From NCBI RefSeq assembly GCF_051465645.1, contig NZ_CP195790.1, forward strand, positions 1,984,001-2,048,000: a stretch of 64,000 nucleotides of DNA. The letters are read 5' to 3'. The position numbers and the translations under genes were made by a program. The stretch comes from Planctomicrobium sp051465645 (GTDB taxonomy: Bacteria > Planctomycetota > Planctomycetia > Planctomycetales > Planctomycetaceae). The notes below the pieces were generated by a model. It worked only from the letters and a program-made list of their open reading frames with translations. It was not told where the DNA came from and made no database searches. Below are positions 1 through 9,458 of the stretch, piece after piece (the first letter of the stretch is position 1; each line of letters starts with the position of its first letter).

Positions 1-128
1 ACAGAATCAAACGACACTTTGCCGCTGACGGAATACAGCTTCGGCCCTGCCTGAGTCCCGCCACATCCAAGAGCAGACAACATCAACACAGACAGCATCG
101 CAGCCGAACAGAGTGATCGTGAAACCAT
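1..128 (-). CDS. Small secreted lipoprotein, 3' end outside window (partial)
   Basis: Only the first 42 codons are visible. From the ATG at 128 the protein begins MVSRSLCSAAMLSVLMLSAL followed by GC, a signal peptide ending in a lipobox (LSALGC), so the mature protein should start at a lipidated cysteine. After it comes a Gly/Thr-rich stretch and YSVSGKVSFDS, which resembles the start of the carboxypeptidase-regulatory-like beta domain (VSGxVxFxG) of many planctomycete lipoproteins. In-frame ATGs at 149, 170 and 179 would lengthen the N-terminus; 128 gives the most typical signal peptide. It follows the DUF1559 gene on the same strand, a pairing common in planctomycetes. The function is unknown. 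Confidence 0.65.
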   Translation of the reverse strand, partial: MVSRSLCSAAMLSVLMLSALGCGGTQAGPKLYSVSGKVSFDS

Positions 129-275
129 CGATTCAGGTGCCAACATCATCGCTGAACAGTCCCATCTCATGAAGTTCATATTCAATCATGTCCCTGCGAA
201 ACGACGAGCATCGAACAGGATCAATCAAGGCAAGTGACCAGCGGCAACAAAAGGTCGAAGCCGAAGATCCAATTC

Positions 276-1247
276 TTACCATTCTCCGATCACCTGATTA
301 TCAGCACGATCGCCCAGATTCTGGAAAGTTTGACGATGAATATTGTTGCTGGCAAAACGAACAGAACCATCTGCCAGCAAGACATGGGCTCCCCCGGTGT
401 GGTAACTGCGAGCAAAGTTATATTGCATCCCGCGAGTCGTATTGGTTGTGCAAGGAGCCAGCGAAACTGTCGTCGACTTACAGGAATGCACAACGTCGCT
501 CAGCGTCGTGTTCGGTGGTTCGGCCGCTGTGAACCCAGTCGCTCCCCAAGTCGCCCCTCCCCAATACTGGCCGAAGTCTCCATGTGCTCCGACATTGTCC
601 ATCGGGCGAGCAATACTCTCAGAAGCCAGCAAGGTATTCGAAGTCCCGTCAATCAAGTCTCGCATCCGAATACTGGATGCATAGAAGAACATCCCTTTTC
701 CACTGGTCGTCGTTTCCAGACCAGTCGCCATCGACCCACCGACCGATGAACCAGCCAGACAGACGCCGTATGTCCCTTGAAACCCATCATTCAAATTTGC
801 ACCTGCTCCTCCGTAATCAGGGTTGGAGGGGCAGACGAATGACGCGATTTTAGTGGCTGCCAAAATACGGAACTGAGCGCCGTTCACAAACACATCGTTA
901 GTCGACTCATACTTGTTATAAAGTGCGGCTTGCTCTATGAAGGGAAGAATACGATGAAACCATGTATCCCGAGCTTTGGTCGTCCCTGGAGGAAGTCCTG
1001 CTCCCCCTGGCGGGTTATCAAATGAGCGATAGGCGTATGGAAACGTCCCATGCGTGTCATGGTAGTTGTGCATCGCAAGCCCGACCTGCTTCAGATTGTT
1101 TCGGCATTGCGAACGTCGGGCTGCTTCCCGCGCCTGCTGAACAGCAGGCAATAACAGTGCGATCAAAATCGCGATAATCGCGATGACAACCAGCAGCTCA
1201 ATTAATGTGAAACCAGTGTGCCTGCGAAACGGTCGAGACTGATTCAT
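276..1247 (-). CDS. DUF1559 protein with type IV prepilin-like N-terminus
   Basis: 323 residues from the ATG at 1247. The N-terminus has a short basic leader, then GFTLIELLVV and a long hydrophobic helix: a class III (type IV pilin-like) signal normally cut after the Gly by a prepilin peptidase. After the helix comes QQAREAARRSQCRNNLKQ and then the DUF1559 (SBP_bac_10) domain with NYHDTHGTFP near its start and a C-terminal H..GAHVLLADGSVRF segment, both typical of this planctomycete-expanded family. A longer reading would start at 1316 but would place 23 polar residues ahead of the leader. The proteins are thought to be surface or pseudopilin-like; no precise role is known. The lipoprotein gene at 1-128 follows it. 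Confidence 0.9.
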   Translation of the reverse strand: MNQSRPFRRHTGFTLIELLVVIAIIAILIALLLPAVQQAREAARRSQCRNNLKQVGLAMHNYHDTHGTFPYAYRSFDNPPGGAGLPPGTTKARDTWFHRILPFIEQAALYNKYESTNDVFVNGAQFRILAATKIASFVCPSNPDYGGAGANLNDGFQGTYGVCLAGSSVGGSMATGLETTTSGKGMFFYASSIRMRDLIDGTSNTLLASESIARPMDNVGAHGDFGQYWGGATWGATGFTAAEPPNTTLSDVVHSCKSTTVSLAPCTTNTTRGMQYNFARSYHTGGAHVLLADGSVRFASNNIHRQTFQNLGDRADNQVIGEW

Positions 1248-1557
1248 ACTTGGTCGCCCCAGAAAAGAATAATGCCCGAACGAACCACACAGCTTATTCC
1301 GGTCATTCTTCATCAACGCTTCAAGTCACCTCTGAGTCAGATGTCTTGCGTATTTCGCAAGGTGTGTCGCACGCGCTGTTGAATGTCCGAAATCAGAACG
1401 CTTCTTAAAAAGCACCGCATCGTCGGAGTGAGTAGCGATCATCCGTCGTGGGATTTGAATCAACTATCGTTCCACTTTACGATACACTGCATTCTACCTT
1501 TTCACATTCAGTAGCGTCAACACGAATCACCACCAATTGATATCAACATGCGTCGGA

Positions 1558-3138
1558 TCAATGAATCCCATGCATTCTTTTGCTCAGAAAAGGTGACAGC
1601 AGCAGCAAAATGGCTGTGCAGATGAAAGCCGATGTCGAAAGCGTGGAGAAGAGATTGCTGTATGCTGACAGCGTTTCGACAGGCGAAGTCGGAGCCGTGG
1701 ACTTCAGGGGTCCCATCCAGGTCGCAATCCTCGCTGCAAGAAAGTTCGCTGCAGAAATCGCAAGCATGGACGTCCCCATCATCATTCCCACAATTCGGGG
1801 AAGAGACAGCAACGTGATCGTCGTGTAACACACCGACACGATGATGAGGTCGGCCACACCAAACAGCACATAGGCCGACAGTAGCCATGCGAGCGCGATT
1901 TTCCCTTCAACGGCAAAGCTGCTTGTTGCGAGTGCCAGAATCCCGAATCCGCATCCCATCAGCACCATTGTCAGTGCATACTTGGCTGGAGTTCTCGGGT
2001 TCCGGCCTTTCTCAGAAAGCTTGGGCCAGAGCCAGGCAAAAAAGGGAGCGAGTAATACGATGGTCGCAGGCACGACACTCTGAAGCTGCGATGCCTTGAT
2101 CTCTCCACTTCCGATGTGGCGATCGACATTGCGATCAGCGAAAAGATTCAATGCTCCTCCCGCCTGTTCGAAGAGCGTTGCAAAGAAGGTCAACGCCAAC
2201 TGCAAGACCAGCAGCGTCAACATTCTGTCTCGTTCAATCTTGTTGCATCGAAAGATTGATACAAAGAGAACAAAGCCCACGACAAACGCGGAAAATCCTC
2301 CCAACAGATAACCGACATACTGCGTGTGCTGCAACAGGAGCCAAAACAGAACAACCGCCCCTGCCGCTCCAAGAACGATCAGATGCATCGGACTTAACGG
2401 GCCAAGGACCGTTTGATGCAACCGTTCTTTTGATGGTGGTTCGGCAACGCCTTTCAAGGCACGTTGACCAGAGAGAAAAATCACAAGCCCGATGAACATC
2501 CCGATTCCAGCGGCCCCGAACCCATAGCTCCAGCCATACTGCTCGCCGAGGTAACCGCAGACACCAGCAGAGAGCGCAGCCCCCAACATGATTCCCATCT
2601 GGAAGATCGTATACCCGGAAGCCCTGCGCGGGTCATCATCCTTATAAAGCTGGCTGACAATCGTGGCGATGTTCGGCTTCAGAAATCCGATTCCGACGAT
2701 CAGCAACGCCAACGAGAAATAGAAGATCTGCAACGCAGGTTCGTCGTGAACAATCGAAGCGACACCGGCTTCGTTGATGACTGCTCGACTCGGGGCACCT
2801 TCAATCGCCATCCCCAGATGGCCTAAGCACATCAGTATGGCGCCGAACGTGACCGCGAGTCGTTGACCAAGATAGCGGTCAGCAAGGAGACCACCAATCA
2901 CTGGAGTCGCATACCCGAGTGCAACGTAAGCCCCATAGATCCCAAGCGAAATTTGATCGGTCAGCAGCAGATGCTTTGTGAGATAGAAAACGAGTAATGC
3001 CCGCATCCCATAAAAGCTGAAACGCTCCCACATCTCTGTCAGAAAGAGAACGTACAACCCGGGCGGGTGACGAAAGAGTCCTCCTGATGCCTCCGAAGTC
3101 GTCTCTTCACGAAGGCTGATTGGCGTCTGTGAGTTCAT
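1558..3138 (-). CDS. POT/PTR2-family proton-dependent peptide transporter
   Basis: 526 residues of an inner-membrane major-facilitator protein. Near residue 35 it has EMWERFSFYGMRALLVFYLT, the ExxERFxYYG signature of proton-coupled oligopeptide transporters on helix 1. GGLLADRYLGQR follows, the family's loop between helices 2 and 3. About 12-14 hydrophobic segments run to the C-terminus, the usual number for bacterial POT members, and the length is normal for the family. It should import di- and tripeptides with protons. The ATG at 3138 has a weak GGA 5-6 bases upstream. No partner gene is adjacent; it diverges from the IclR regulator at 3691 over about 550 noncoding bases. Confidence 0.9.
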   Translation of the reverse strand: MNSQTPISLREETTSEASGGLFRHPPGLYVLFLTEMWERFSFYGMRALLVFYLTKHLLLTDQISLGIYGAYVALGYATPVIGGLLADRYLGQRLAVTFGAILMCLGHLGMAIEGAPSRAVINEAGVASIVHDEPALQIFYFSLALLIVGIGFLKPNIATIVSQLYKDDDPRRASGYTIFQMGIMLGAALSAGVCGYLGEQYGWSYGFGAAGIGMFIGLVIFLSGQRALKGVAEPPSKERLHQTVLGPLSPMHLIVLGAAGAVVLFWLLLQHTQYVGYLLGGFSAFVVGFVLFVSIFRCNKIERDRMLTLLVLQLALTFFATLFEQAGGALNLFADRNVDRHIGSGEIKASQLQSVVPATIVLLAPFFAWLWPKLSEKGRNPRTPAKYALTMVLMGCGFGILALATSSFAVEGKIALAWLLSAYVLFGVADLIIVSVCYTTITLLSLPRIVGMMMGTSMLAISAANFLAARIATWMGPLKSTAPTSPVETLSAYSNLFSTLSTSAFICTAILLLLSPFLSKRMHGIH

Positions 3139-3690
3139 GAGATTCCGCTTTCCAGTTCACAACAGTTTTCACCTGAGCCCAACACCGGCGACGCCAATTG
3201 TGCCATCGCAAGTTGACGATTCGCACAAGACAAATCCAGTTGATTGCTGGTGTTCATCAAGCAGAGTACAATTCAGAGATATTCGAAATATGACTTCATT
3301 CTGAATATCCCTTCACGTCATCATTTCAATTCATTTCAAAATCGTTATTGCATCACGTTCATCCCAGAGGAAACTCGTTAGAACACCCAGCTTTCTTGGC
3401 AACCTCATACAACGTGCTTTCACCAGCTGAATGGCAGATGAACGGCAGAGCTGGGCGGAAATATGAAATCAACATTGCGACCGAAAACAGAAATTCAGAG
3501 TCGATCGCGACAGATGTTTTTTGTATGCAAATGGACTGTGAAACGCAGTAGGCACAAGGAATTCAGCAATTGTTTTCTTGAGCTTGCTCCTGCGCAGCCA
3601 CAAGATGGATGGAACTGTTTGAGCGAGTTATGAATCTGTCGGGCGGACACTTGGTAGAGCAGAACGCTCTCAGGAGACGATTCACATTCG
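3139..3690. other. Divergent intergenic region, transporter/IclR gene
   Basis: About 550 bases with no convincing coding sequence. It must hold the promoters for the leftward peptide transporter and the rightward IclR gene. The only structure I see is the nested dyad at 3271-3306. Confidence 0.6.
3271..3306. promoter_or_regulatory. Nested inverted repeats, possible operator
   Basis: A perfect 7-base inverted repeat, ATTCAGA (3271-3277) and TCTGAAT (3300-3306), encloses a second dyad ATATT/AATAT (3279-3283 and 3287-3291). It lies about 130 bases upstream of the transporter start and about 385 bases upstream of the IclR gene. It could bind the adjacent IclR protein or another regulator; this is inference from symmetry and location only. 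Confidence 0.3.
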
Positions 3691-4437
3691 ATGGATACTT
3701 CATCTCTAGGTAAAGCATTTCACGTTCTAGAAGTTCTTGCTGCTGCCGATGGGCAAATGCCACTCGTCGCCATTGTGACCGAGCTCGGCTATCACAAGCC
3801 CACCGTCCATCGCTTACTTCAGGAACTCGTCTCATTGGGTTATGTCAGTCGCGTGGAGAAAGGGAAGTACCAGATCACTCCCAAGCTTCGCCGGTTAACA
3901 CTGGGAAGACTTGACGATCGACTTGCCGAAGTCGCCGACCGATTCCTTCGAGAACTCCACGATAAAACTGGCGAAACCGTCAATCTTGGAGTGTTACGGG
4001 GCGTCAATGTCCGTTACCTCCAGGTATTGGAAAGCCGGCATCCGTTTCGTCGTGTCGTTGAACCGAACAGCACAGATCCGTTCTATTCGACAGCGCTCGG
4101 TCGAGTGCTGACAGCACGTCTCGATGATGTCGAATGGGACGCACTGATCACCCGAACCAAACTCGTCGCGCGAACTCCGTTCACGACAGTCGTTCCGGAA
4201 GAACTCACTTCGATTCATCAGCTTGTTCGAGAAAACGGTTACGCCATCGAGCAGGACCAGAACGACATCGGAGTGACTTGTATTGGTGCCCCTGTTTTTG
4301 AAAACAATGAAGTGGTCGCCGCAGTGAGCATCAGCTTGCCTACTGCCAGAGTGAATCTGAATTCCCAGCAGTCCCTGATTGACGCCGTGGTCGAAACTGC
4401 CAGACAGATCAGTTCACAGCTCAGTGAACAAAAATGA
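3691..4437 (+). CDS. IclR-family transcriptional regulator
   Basis: 248 residues, normal length for the family. Residues 1-65 form the winged helix-turn-helix (SLGKAFHVLEVLAAADG, then a recognition helix around KPTVHRLLQELVSLGYVSR). Residues 75-245 form the IclR effector-binding domain, with HDKTGETVNLGVLRG, DPFYSTALGRVL and CIGAPVF.NNEVVAAVSISLP. IclR proteins usually control nearby catabolic genes in response to a small organic acid. The gene converges on the enolase-superfamily, M81 and FAH-family genes (4518-8337), which are its likely targets. The ATG start has only a distant GGAGA upstream. Confidence 0.9.
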   Translation: MDTSSLGKAFHVLEVLAAADGQMPLVAIVTELGYHKPTVHRLLQELVSLGYVSRVEKGKYQITPKLRRLTLGRLDDRLAEVADRFLRELHDKTGETVNLGVLRGVNVRYLQVLESRHPFRRVVEPNSTDPFYSTALGRVLTARLDDVEWDALITRTKLVARTPFTTVVPEELTSIHQLVRENGYAIEQDQNDIGVTCIGAPVFENNEVVAAVSISLPTARVNLNSQQSLIDAVVETARQISSQLSEQK

Positions 4438-4453
4438 TTTGTCAGCCATCACA

Positions 4454-4497
4454 CTCCATGTGGAATTGAGAACTCCCAGACTCATTTCCACATGGAG
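4454..4497. terminator. 12-bp perfect hairpin between convergent genes
   Basis: CTCCATGTGGAA (4454-4465) pairs perfectly with TTCCACATGGAG (4486-4497) around a 20-base loop. It lies between the stop of the IclR gene (4437) and the stop of the enolase-superfamily gene (4518), so it can serve both strands. There is no strong U-tract, so termination efficiency is uncertain. Confidence 0.55.
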
Positions 4498-4517
4498 ACC
4501 TTCTTCATCGTGCTGCG

Positions 4518-5723
4518 TTAAATTGTCGTCGCGCGATAATTTTTCAGGTCCGTTTTGAACAGTTCCGGGAGCCAGCTGGCTCCGATCCCTGGGCGACGTG
4601 GAATCTCGATTCGTCCCTGAGTGATCGTCACGGTCGTGTCAATCAGGCTTGGGTACAGCATCCGGATGTGTGCCCGCACACTCTCCTGCCAGGCCACGTT
4701 GTTCGATGCAGCTGCCACCTGCACTCCAGACAACAGCGTGAGTGGACCAGTGCAATCGTGCATGACGACTGGAACGTTATAGAACTGGGCCAGTCGTGTG
4801 AGGTTCCGAGTCTGCGAGATCCCCCCAACCCAGGTGGGATCGATCATCACAAAATCGGCAGCCCGCTTTTCGAGAACAAGTCGGAAGTCGTCCGGGCCGC
4901 TGAACATCTCACTGACAGCCAGAGGAATTCCAGCATGACGGCGGAAATCGGCCAACGTATCGATCGAATCCACCCGCATCATGTCTTCTGCCCACAGGAT
5001 GTCAAATTCCTGCAGGGCTTTGGCAATTCGAATTGCGGCTGGTAACTGGAAGAAGCCGTGGCCATCGATGATCAATTCAATCTGGCCTCCCAGTTCTTCA
5101 CGGATCTTTCGAAACGGTTCGAGTCCTTTATCCACATCGGCGTGGCTGACATGCAACGGCCCATTGACCTTATGAGCAGCAAAGTCGAGTGACCATGTTT
5201 TCAGGGCTTCGTACCCTTCGCTCAACAGATCTTTTGCCAGTTCAACCGGCTCATGCACAACGGACCAATAATCATTCAATGGTCCCTGATTGCCGATCGG
5301 CCCGTGTCCCGGCCAGATGTGCCCTGCCGTTTTCCCACCATATGAAGGCCCCCCGCAACTGTTATAGGTGCGAATCGTTTCCTGAACGCAGCCTCCTAGC
5401 AATTGCCAGACAGGTTGGCCGACAGCCTGACCAAAGATATCCCAGAGTGCGAGGTCGATCGCAGAAATCGCTCGCAGTTCAGCTCCACGTGATCCGAAGT
5501 TCGTCGTCCGCTCATAGAGAAAACGCCAATGCGCTTCGATATCGAGAGGGTTCTTCCCGAGCAGGTAGTGGTGCATCCAGTCATGAACCAGACTCGCTAC
5601 TGACTCTGGGGCGTAATAGGTTTCCCCACAACCAACAATTCCCTCGTCGGTATGAATTCGCAACAGCAGAAGCCCCGGCATGATCTTGTCCGGGATCGAT
5701 GTCTCAATCTTGACGATCTTCAT
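4518..5723 (-). CDS. Mandelate racemase/muconate lactonizing enzyme-family protein
   Basis: 401 residues of the enolase superfamily. The N-terminal capping domain starts at MKIVKIETSIPDKI and covers about the first 130 residues; an (alpha/beta)-barrel follows. Visible active-site elements are the Lys strand ALKTWSLDF, the metal ligands in IIDGHGFF, LWAEDMM and AVSEMFSG, then the Asp/His dyad typical of the mandelate racemase subgroup in MIDPTWVGG and VVMHDCTGP. Members abstract the alpha-proton of a carboxylate; most bacterial MR-type relatives dehydrate or racemise sugar acids. The substrate cannot be read from sequence. The MlrC-like and FAH-family genes lie upstream on the same strand (107 and 182 base gaps), suggesting one transcription unit facing the IclR gene. 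Confidence 0.88.
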   Translation of the reverse strand: MKIVKIETSIPDKIMPGLLLLRIHTDEGIVGCGETYYAPESVASLVHDWMHHYLLGKNPLDIEAHWRFLYERTTNFGSRGAELRAISAIDLALWDIFGQAVGQPVWQLLGGCVQETIRTYNSCGGPSYGGKTAGHIWPGHGPIGNQGPLNDYWSVVHEPVELAKDLLSEGYEALKTWSLDFAAHKVNGPLHVSHADVDKGLEPFRKIREELGGQIELIIDGHGFFQLPAAIRIAKALQEFDILWAEDMMRVDSIDTLADFRRHAGIPLAVSEMFSGPDDFRLVLEKRAADFVMIDPTWVGGISQTRNLTRLAQFYNVPVVMHDCTGPLTLLSGVQVAAASNNVAWQESVRAHIRMLYPSLIDTTVTITQGRIEIPRRPGIGASWLPELFKTDLKNYRATTI

Positions 5724-5830
5724 ATTTCATCCATCTGCCGCGAGTTGTCGATTTGTTCTCTGACGCACAAAAGCATTGTCATCTCTCGCCAAACGCCTGC
5801 CGCTCGGACACGAGAGGGAATCGCCGATTG

Positions 5831-7303
5831 TTAGAAATCACGTTCAAACGGAAACAATGGCGACCGCCGGTATTGGTATTTGAAGCTGTTCATATCGGCT
5901 GACGTCGACCCTGCCGTATTTACTCGAATCAGATGCTGACAGACTTCACGGTAGGCAGCGACTGGTGCTTGTACCCCCTTCGCGACCAGCACCTGAAACG
6001 ACTTCGGATCGACGCCACATGAAGTCAGTTGTTTCAGACTGAATGGTGGAGTCCTCAAACTGTTCAACATGATCGTCAGGCCGTTGTTCGTTCGCACAAC
6101 GACCGTCGGGCCCATCTTGAACTCGACACTTCCCCCGTGACGTACCTGATCTTCAGCGAATGTGCCTTCATGGCGACTGACGACTTCAACGTCAGCAATA
6201 AAGGGGGCACCATGCAATGAATCAGTCTTTCCGCCCATGGCGATCGACGGGGCAACCTGACCGATTTCATAATCGTTCAATGCGATGACCGCTTCCGGAT
6301 CGTACAGACAGACGAACCCGGTGATGGCTCCATGCTGATTCAAAGCGTGCAGCAGAAGCGTCCCATCTGCCGATGAACCTCCTCCGACGTTGTCTCCCAT
6401 GTCGAGCAGGCAAACAGGACCCGGCAACTGCGCCGCTTGAGCGATTGCATCATCAATCGAGATCAAATGTGCTTCAAAGTCATGCCGGTGAGCCATGACA
6501 TAGTCCGTCAGCTCTCCTGCAAGCGATGCCGCCAACTCCGGGTTCTCATCCGTCACCACGACAAAACTGGTTCCCATCTCTTCCACATCAGAATAAGGGA
6601 AACCCAGCACGACACTATTGGATAACACGCCCGGCTGTTTCAACATGTCATTTGCACGTTGATACAACGATGCACATGGCTCCGAGGAGGTGTGCTGCCG
6701 TTCAATATTAATCGCCAATGGAGCGAAGCTGGCACGTTGCGTTGGACGAACTTCACCTCGCAGTGTCCGCGCCATCAGCTTCGCCGCTTCCAGTCCACGG
6801 TCGCGTTGATCAACGTGAGGATTCGTTCGATACAGGATCGTCGCATCGCAAAGGTCGACCATCCTTTGAGACAAATTTGCATGAGCATCGAGCGTACAGA
6901 TGACTGGCACATCGGGCCCAACAATCGATCGAAAGACTTCCAGCCAGCGACCGTCGAAATCGCGATCCAACTGACTGACACCGGCTCCGTGCGGAGCGAC
7001 CAGCCAGCCATCCAACTTTCCTGCTTTCTGGACTTCGACGGACATCAAGTCGATCAGAGCCTCAGCCGTCTGATATTCGATGATTCCACTGGGAATGGCT
7101 CGCGCGAAGAGAACAGGTACTGCTTCAATTCCGGCTTCTTCCAGCCCCCCAAAGAATCCCCCGACTTCATGCTTCGAATTCTTGTAGCTCGCGCGAATCG
7201 CTTCACCAGTCAGCAGAACATCGTTGTGAAAGTCCTGAAGCGTCGTCACTCCCTGAATGAAGGTATTGGACTCGTGCTGAATCGAAAGAATGCCAACTCG
7301 CAT
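5831..7303 (-). CDS. M81-family (MlrC-like) metallohydrolase
   Basis: 490 residues, the usual size of the M81/MlrC family. The N-terminal DUF1485 part has MRVGILSIQHESNTF (residues 1-15), matching the family opening GxxHETNTF, and TLDAHANLS, a likely zinc-binding Asp/His pair. The C-terminal MlrC domain has LLDMGDNVGGGSSADGT and a closing segment around the SCGVDPKSFQVLVAKG motif. The founding member, Sphingomonas MlrC, hydrolyses linear microcystin peptides, but most relatives sit in catabolic clusters and have unknown substrates. Here it lies between FAH-family and enolase-superfamily genes, so hydrolysis of an amide or lactam intermediate is plausible. The ATG at 7303 has no clear Shine-Dalgarno site. 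Confidence 0.88.
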   Translation of the reverse strand: MRVGILSIQHESNTFIQGVTTLQDFHNDVLLTGEAIRASYKNSKHEVGGFFGGLEEAGIEAVPVLFARAIPSGIIEYQTAEALIDLMSVEVQKAGKLDGWLVAPHGAGVSQLDRDFDGRWLEVFRSIVGPDVPVICTLDAHANLSQRMVDLCDATILYRTNPHVDQRDRGLEAAKLMARTLRGEVRPTQRASFAPLAINIERQHTSSEPCASLYQRANDMLKQPGVLSNSVVLGFPYSDVEEMGTSFVVVTDENPELAASLAGELTDYVMAHRHDFEAHLISIDDAIAQAAQLPGPVCLLDMGDNVGGGSSADGTLLLHALNQHGAITGFVCLYDPEAVIALNDYEIGQVAPSIAMGGKTDSLHGAPFIADVEVVSRHEGTFAEDQVRHGGSVEFKMGPTVVVRTNNGLTIMLNSLRTPPFSLKQLTSCGVDPKSFQVLVAKGVQAPVAAYREVCQHLIRVNTAGSTSADMNSFKYQYRRSPLFPFERDF

Positions 7304-7485
7304 ATGAGGTCTTCAACAAGGCAAAAAGGAGTACGAAGAGGACGATCGATGCATCACCAGAACGTCGATTCAAATGGACCTGAAACAAGGTTCCGCAGAC
7401 AAAACGCTTGAACTCATTCTGTATGAGGAACCTTTGCTTCGTTGTTCGGGTTTCTCAAAAGCCCCGGCAACTTGTCATCAGAAAA

Positions 7486-8337
7486 CTATGCGTTCCGACA
7501 GACCTGACGTTGAATTCCGAGTCCCTGGATTCCGAGTTCAATGACGTCTCCGGCCTTCAAATATTGCGGCGGCTTCATCCCCATGCCGACACCTGGAGGG
7601 GTGCCTGTGGAGATGAGATCACCGGCTTCAATCGTCATGAACTGTGACAGGTAATGCAGCACAAACGCTGGCTTGAAGATCATCGTTTTTGTGCTGCCGT
7701 TCTGGCGACGTTCACCATTGACTGTCAGCCACATATCGAGATTACTGACGTCGCCGATTTCATCCTTGGTCACAAGGACAGGCCCCAACGGGTTGAACGT
7801 GTCGCAGCTCTTCCCTTTAATCCATTGGCCGCCCCGCTCCAGTTGGAAATGGCGTTCAGAAACGTCATGAGATACGCAATACCCAGCGATGCACTCTTCA
7901 GCAGCTTCAACAGATTCCAGATAACGAGCGTCCTTCCCGATGATGACCCCAAGCTCCACTTCCCAGTCTGTCTTTTGACTTCCTCGGGGGATCAACAAGT
8001 CATCATAAGGACCAACGACTGTATTCGCGGCCTTGGAGAAGATGACTGGTTCTGTCGGAATCGCCATCCCGGATTCCAACGCATGGTCTGCATAATTCAA
8101 CCCGACGCAGATCACTTTACCGGGTCGAGAAACAGGAGCTCCCCAGCGTGCATCCTGCGGAACGTCTGGCAGAGATTCTGCCTCCTTCACAAACATTGCA
8201 AGGTGATCCAGCCCACCGTTGTTGAAGAAGTTCCGGTCATAAGCGGCGAATATTGTACTGACGTCTTTACGACGCCCATCTGCCAGCAACACACCGGTCT
8301 TTTCCTGACCAAACTGGCCGAAGCGAATCAACTGCAT
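7486..8337 (-). CDS. Fumarylacetoacetate hydrolase-family protein
   Basis: 283 residues from the ATG at 8337, which has GGGAAGA 6 bases upstream; a longer reading from 8385 lacks this support. The C-terminal FAH domain starts near residue 85 with CVGLNYADHALES. The divalent-metal ligands are visible as the paired glutamates in DWEVELGVIIG and the Asp in CVSHDVSERHFQ, followed by KSCDTFNPLGP and the late ISTGTPPGVGMG motif. Family members cleave C-C bonds of acylpyruvates or act as sugar-acid dehydratases/hydratases in catabolism. As the first gene of the leftward FAH-M81-enolase group it may share the IclR-controlled pathway. Confidence 0.9.
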   Translation of the reverse strand: MQLIRFGQFGQEKTGVLLADGRRKDVSTIFAAYDRNFFNNGGLDHLAMFVKEAESLPDVPQDARWGAPVSRPGKVICVGLNYADHALESGMAIPTEPVIFSKAANTVVGPYDDLLIPRGSQKTDWEVELGVIIGKDARYLESVEAAEECIAGYCVSHDVSERHFQLERGGQWIKGKSCDTFNPLGPVLVTKDEIGDVSNLDMWLTVNGERRQNGSTKTMIFKPAFVLHYLSQFMTIEAGDLISTGTPPGVGMGMKPPQYLKAGDVIELGIQGLGIQRQVCRNA

Positions 8338-8708
8338 ATGACATCTTCCCGCATTAAACGAATGCTCTTTGAAAACCGCCGACATCGGTGACGGTCAATG
8401 TTCAGACAGGGTACTCGATCGCATTGCGATCCGTCATTCCAATTAGAGCTCAATCGTCCGCCCGATCCGTCGCCGAAGAAAAGGCTCATGAGTTCCAAAA
8501 TTCAGCGCCCATCCAATTCCACATATCGGAACGAACAGTTTCCTTAACTGGACTTTAATTTCTGCGGCATCTTGCATCAACAGTAGTTGACCAGTGGCCC
8601 CGATTGAACGTGATCAAACACGCCGGAGAACTTCTCATCCAGCCAACAGAAAAGGCTGCCCCCTCATCTGAGAAGACAGCCTTCTGAATTGTTCGCTGAC
8701 ACAAAGGT
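8338..8708. other. Intergenic region with pyrH terminator
   Basis: About 370 bases holding the upstream region of the FAH-family gene and the hairpin terminator of pyrH. No coding sequence or other motif is convincing. Confidence 0.5.
8650..8684 (-). terminator. Terminator downstream of pyrH
   Basis: AAGGCTG (8652-8658) and CAGCCTT (8677-8683) form a 7-bp stem with an 18-base loop. Read on the minus strand the stem runs straight into a short T-tract. It lies 25 bases after the pyrH stop codon. Confidence 0.6.
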
Positions 8709-9458
8709 CTAGCTCACTGGTGAACCAGCGTTATGAACGATGGTCCCGATTCGCTCGCCTTGAACGGCACGCAGAATGTTTCCGCCAGTGCCGAAATCAA
8801 AGACCAGAATCGGGATGTTGTGCTCCATACAGTGATGAATGGCCGTTGCGTCCATCACCTGAAGATTCTGCTTCAATGTGTCCTGGAACGTAATGGTTGA
8901 GTAGCGAACCGCGTGTGGGTTCTTCTTTGGATCTTCCGAGTACACACCGTCGACTTTGGTCGCTTTCATCAGCACGTCCGCTCCGATTTCTCGGGCTCGC
9001 AACGCTGCAGCGGTGTCTGTCGTGACGAATGGGCTCCCTGTTCCGGCAGCCAGAATGACGACGCGACCTTTCTCAAGGTGGCGAATACAGCGACGGCGAA
9101 TAAACGGTTCGGCAACCCCTTCCATTCGGATCGCAGATTGAACTCGTGTGGAAACATTCTCGTTTTCCAACGCGTCCTGTAACGCCAGAGCGTTGATGAC
9201 TGTCGCCAGCATCCCCATGTAGTGGGCTGTAGACGCATGAATCGCGGCACTCACCTGCGAGAACTGCTTCCCGCGAAGAATGTTGCCCCCACCGACCACG
9301 ATGGCCAGTTGCACCCCGGTCGCAGCAACGGATTTGATCTGCTTTGAAATCGCAGTCACTTCCGCCATGCTGATTCCTCCTTCACGATCACGGCAAAAAC
9401 TTTCGCCGCTCAGTTTCAGGACTACTCGCTTAAACGCCGTGGAGCCGGATTCAGTCAT
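8709..9458 (-). CDS. pyrH: UMP kinase
   Basis: 249 residues, slightly longer than the usual 235-245. The enzyme transfers phosphate from ATP to UMP in pyrimidine nucleotide synthesis and belongs to the amino-acid-kinase fold. Seen: VVLKLSGESF near the N-terminus, IVVGGGNILRG (UMP and phosphate binding), AAGTGSPFVTTDTAAALRA, and KATKVDGVYSEDP, all hallmark PyrH segments. The usual bacterial neighbours rpsB, tsf and frr are absent; here it lies alone downstream of cpaE with a 192-base gap and its own terminator. The ATG at 9458 has no obvious Shine-Dalgarno site. Confidence 0.96.
   Translation of the reverse strand: MTESGSTAFKRVVLKLSGESFCRDREGGISMAEVTAISKQIKSVAATGVQLAIVVGGGNILRGKQFSQVSAAIHASTAHYMGMLATVINALALQDALENENVSTRVQSAIRMEGVAEPFIRRRCIRHLEKGRVVILAAGTGSPFVTTDTAAALRAREIGADVLMKATKVDGVYSEDPKKNPHAVRYSTITFQDTLKQNLQVMDATAIHHCMEHNIPILVFDFGTGGNILRAVQGERIGTIVHNAGSPVS

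Noticed and set aside
234..749. 171-codon open frame opposite the DUF1559 gene
   Set aside because: Shadow of the real minus-strand gene, which has clear family motifs.
3348..3551. Open frame of 67 codons between the transporter and IclR gene
   Set aside because: No Shine-Dalgarno site, no recognisable protein features, and it lies in the expected promoter region.
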